Positions 63,127 to 64,000 of a stretch of DNA of 64,000 nucleotides are shown piece by piece. The position numbers were made by a program, and so were the translations under genes. The stretch is from Nocardia sp. XZ_19_385. GTDB lineage: Bacteria; Actinomycetota; Actinomycetes; Mycobacteriales; Mycobacteriaceae. The DNA lies in the NCBI RefSeq assembly GCF_015355755.1, contig NZ_JACVEE010000001.1, positions 1,736,001 to 1,800,000 of the forward strand, given 5' to 3'. The number at the start of each line of letters is the position of its first letter. Position 1 is the first letter of the stretch. The notes under the pieces were generated by a model. It did no database searches. It saw nothing but the letters and a program-made list of their open reading frames with translations, and was not told where the DNA came from.

Positions 63127-64000
63127 GTGACTGACGAGCATGTGCGAAGCATGTGGACCACGGACCCCGGTCTCGGCACCGAGGTGGAAGAACTGTTCCG
63201 ACGGGCGATCGCGGCCTATCGAGAGAATCCGCATCTAGTCGCCGAGCACGCGAACCATGAGGAGTCGATCCGGATCGGCGGCTACTCGAACCGCACTCTG
63301 CTCGAGTTGGTGCAGAACGCCGCCGATGCCATGGCGGGCATCACCGAAGACGGCCCTGAGCAGGGACGCGTCGAGATTGTTCTCGACGCCACTCATGGCA
63401 CCCTCTACTGCGCCAACGCAGGACGACCGTTCTCGAAACCGGGCCTCACCGCCATCGCACACGCACACATCAGCGGCAAACGCGGAGATGAGATCGGTCG
63501 CTTCGGGCTGGGCTTCAAATCCGTTCTGGCAGTGTCACATTCGCCTCAGGTATTCAGTCGATCGGTATCCTTCGAGTTCAATACCCCCGAATCCAAGGCT
63601 GCTATCGCCCGAGTCGCCCCCAATGCAACTCGGCAGCCGGTGCTACGAACAGCGACCTTGATCGACCCGAATGCCCACTTCGCCTCCGACCCGATTCTGG
63701 CCGAACTCGCCGCCTGGGCAGTGACCATCGTCAAGCTGCCGGGGACGAACCACGTTCCTCGCCTTCGGCAGGAGATCAAGGACTTCTCCTCGGAGTTTCT
63801 GCTTTTCGTGAGTTCCGTGCGCGAAGTCAAACTCCGCATTCTTGGGGATGAAGGTTTCGAAACGAGTCATTCGTCCCGAAATCTGGGCGGCGGTGTCTTC
63901 AAGATCGAGCGACCAGACGGAAGCGGCGACGAGTGGATCGTCGAGGACCAAATGCACACTTCGTCGCCCGCAGCACGCCGCGAGGTCGGCGAAGCCGTTT
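63127..64000 (+). CDS. Sacsin-like GHKL ATPase (3' end beyond window)
   Basis: 291 codons are visible before the edge. The GHKL/HSP90-type ATPase fold is shown by the N box LELVQNAADAM (N64, D67), the G1-like region ANAGRPFSKPGL and the G2 box GRFGLGFKSVL (residues 124-134). The domain layout matches sacsin-type or DUF3883-associated ATPases, often large and common in defence islands. The GTG at 63127 has AAGGA about six bases upstream; M9 is an alternative. What effector lies further right is unknown. Confidence 0.8.
   Translation, partial: MTDEHVRSMWTTDPGLGTEVEELFRRAIAAYRENPHLVAEHANHEESIRIGGYSNRTLLELVQNAADAMAGITEDGPEQGRVEIVLDATHGTLYCANAGRPFSKPGLTAIAHAHISGKRGDEIGRFGLGFKSVLAVSHSPQVFSRSVSFEFNTPESKAAIARVAPNATRQPVLRTATLIDPNAHFASDPILAELAAWAVTIVKLPGTNHVPRLRQEIKDFSSEFLLFVSSVREVKLRILGDEGFETSHSSRNLGGGVFKIERPDGSGDEWIVEDQMHTSSPAARREVGEAV

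Overview
The window is a piece of chromosome from a high-GC, mycolic-acid actinobacterium, most probably a Nocardia or close relative. This rests on the codon usage, HU with a lysine-rich tail, the coenzyme F420 gene fbiD, a MutT1-type Nudix-phosphatase fusion, a DUF3515 protein and, above all, gene order. From memory, the backbone follows Mycobacterium tuberculosis Rv2973c-Rv2996c: recG, DAK2 protein, rpmB, ung, thiL, DUF3515, ddl, gpsA, fbiD, ppk, mutT1, hupB, leuD, leuC, iclR, Rv2991-like, gltX, FAH-family, MFS, leuB, serA. No database search was run.

Layout. 1-4100: recG (truncated at the left edge), a fatty-acid-kinase-like DAK2 protein and rpmB. 4105-14681: an insertion relative to the mycobacterial order, holding a GpgS-like glucosyltransferase, a condensation-superfamily acyltransferase and a 14-TM exporter in one operon, then a GNAT, an enoyl-CoA hydratase, a DedA/sensor kinase/response regulator operon, a serine hydrolase, an alpha/beta hydrolase and a small secreted protein. 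14727-31016: conserved housekeeping genes (DNA repair, thiamine, peptidoglycan precursor, phospholipid, F420, polyphosphate, nucleoid, leucine) plus tRNA-Glu and tRNA-Gln beside gltX. 31408-36722: an MFS gene, a frameshifted ADP-ribosylglycohydrolase, an operator-flanked FAD monooxygenase, and a small HTH gene followed by a proline/glutamine/histidine-rich repeat protein. 36930-41248: leuB, serA, a 38-residue amphipathic peptide gene and two cold-shock proteins.

41482-52239 is a myo-inositol catabolic and uptake locus (iolD, iolB, aldolase-like gene, iolC, ABC transporter, iolE, divergent LacI repressor, iolG). Three GAGCGCTC palindromes lie in the divergent promoter region. iolA is not present in the window.

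52254-57577 holds a nuclease/phosphatase-fold protein, a small membrane protein, a GNAT and a DUF2252/MoxR/VWA operon. 57861-60896 is accessory: two small secreted proteins with similar signal peptides flank a four-gene operon led by an orphan type VII secretion substrate carrying a YxxxD signal, followed by a lipoprotein. 61043-64000 holds a large protein with a C-terminal HEPN-type RN-x3-H motif and then the start of a sacsin-like GHKL ATPase. This pair looks like the left edge of a defence island and is the best candidate for an undescribed system. The type VII substrate operon and the GpgS/acyltransferase/exporter operon come next.
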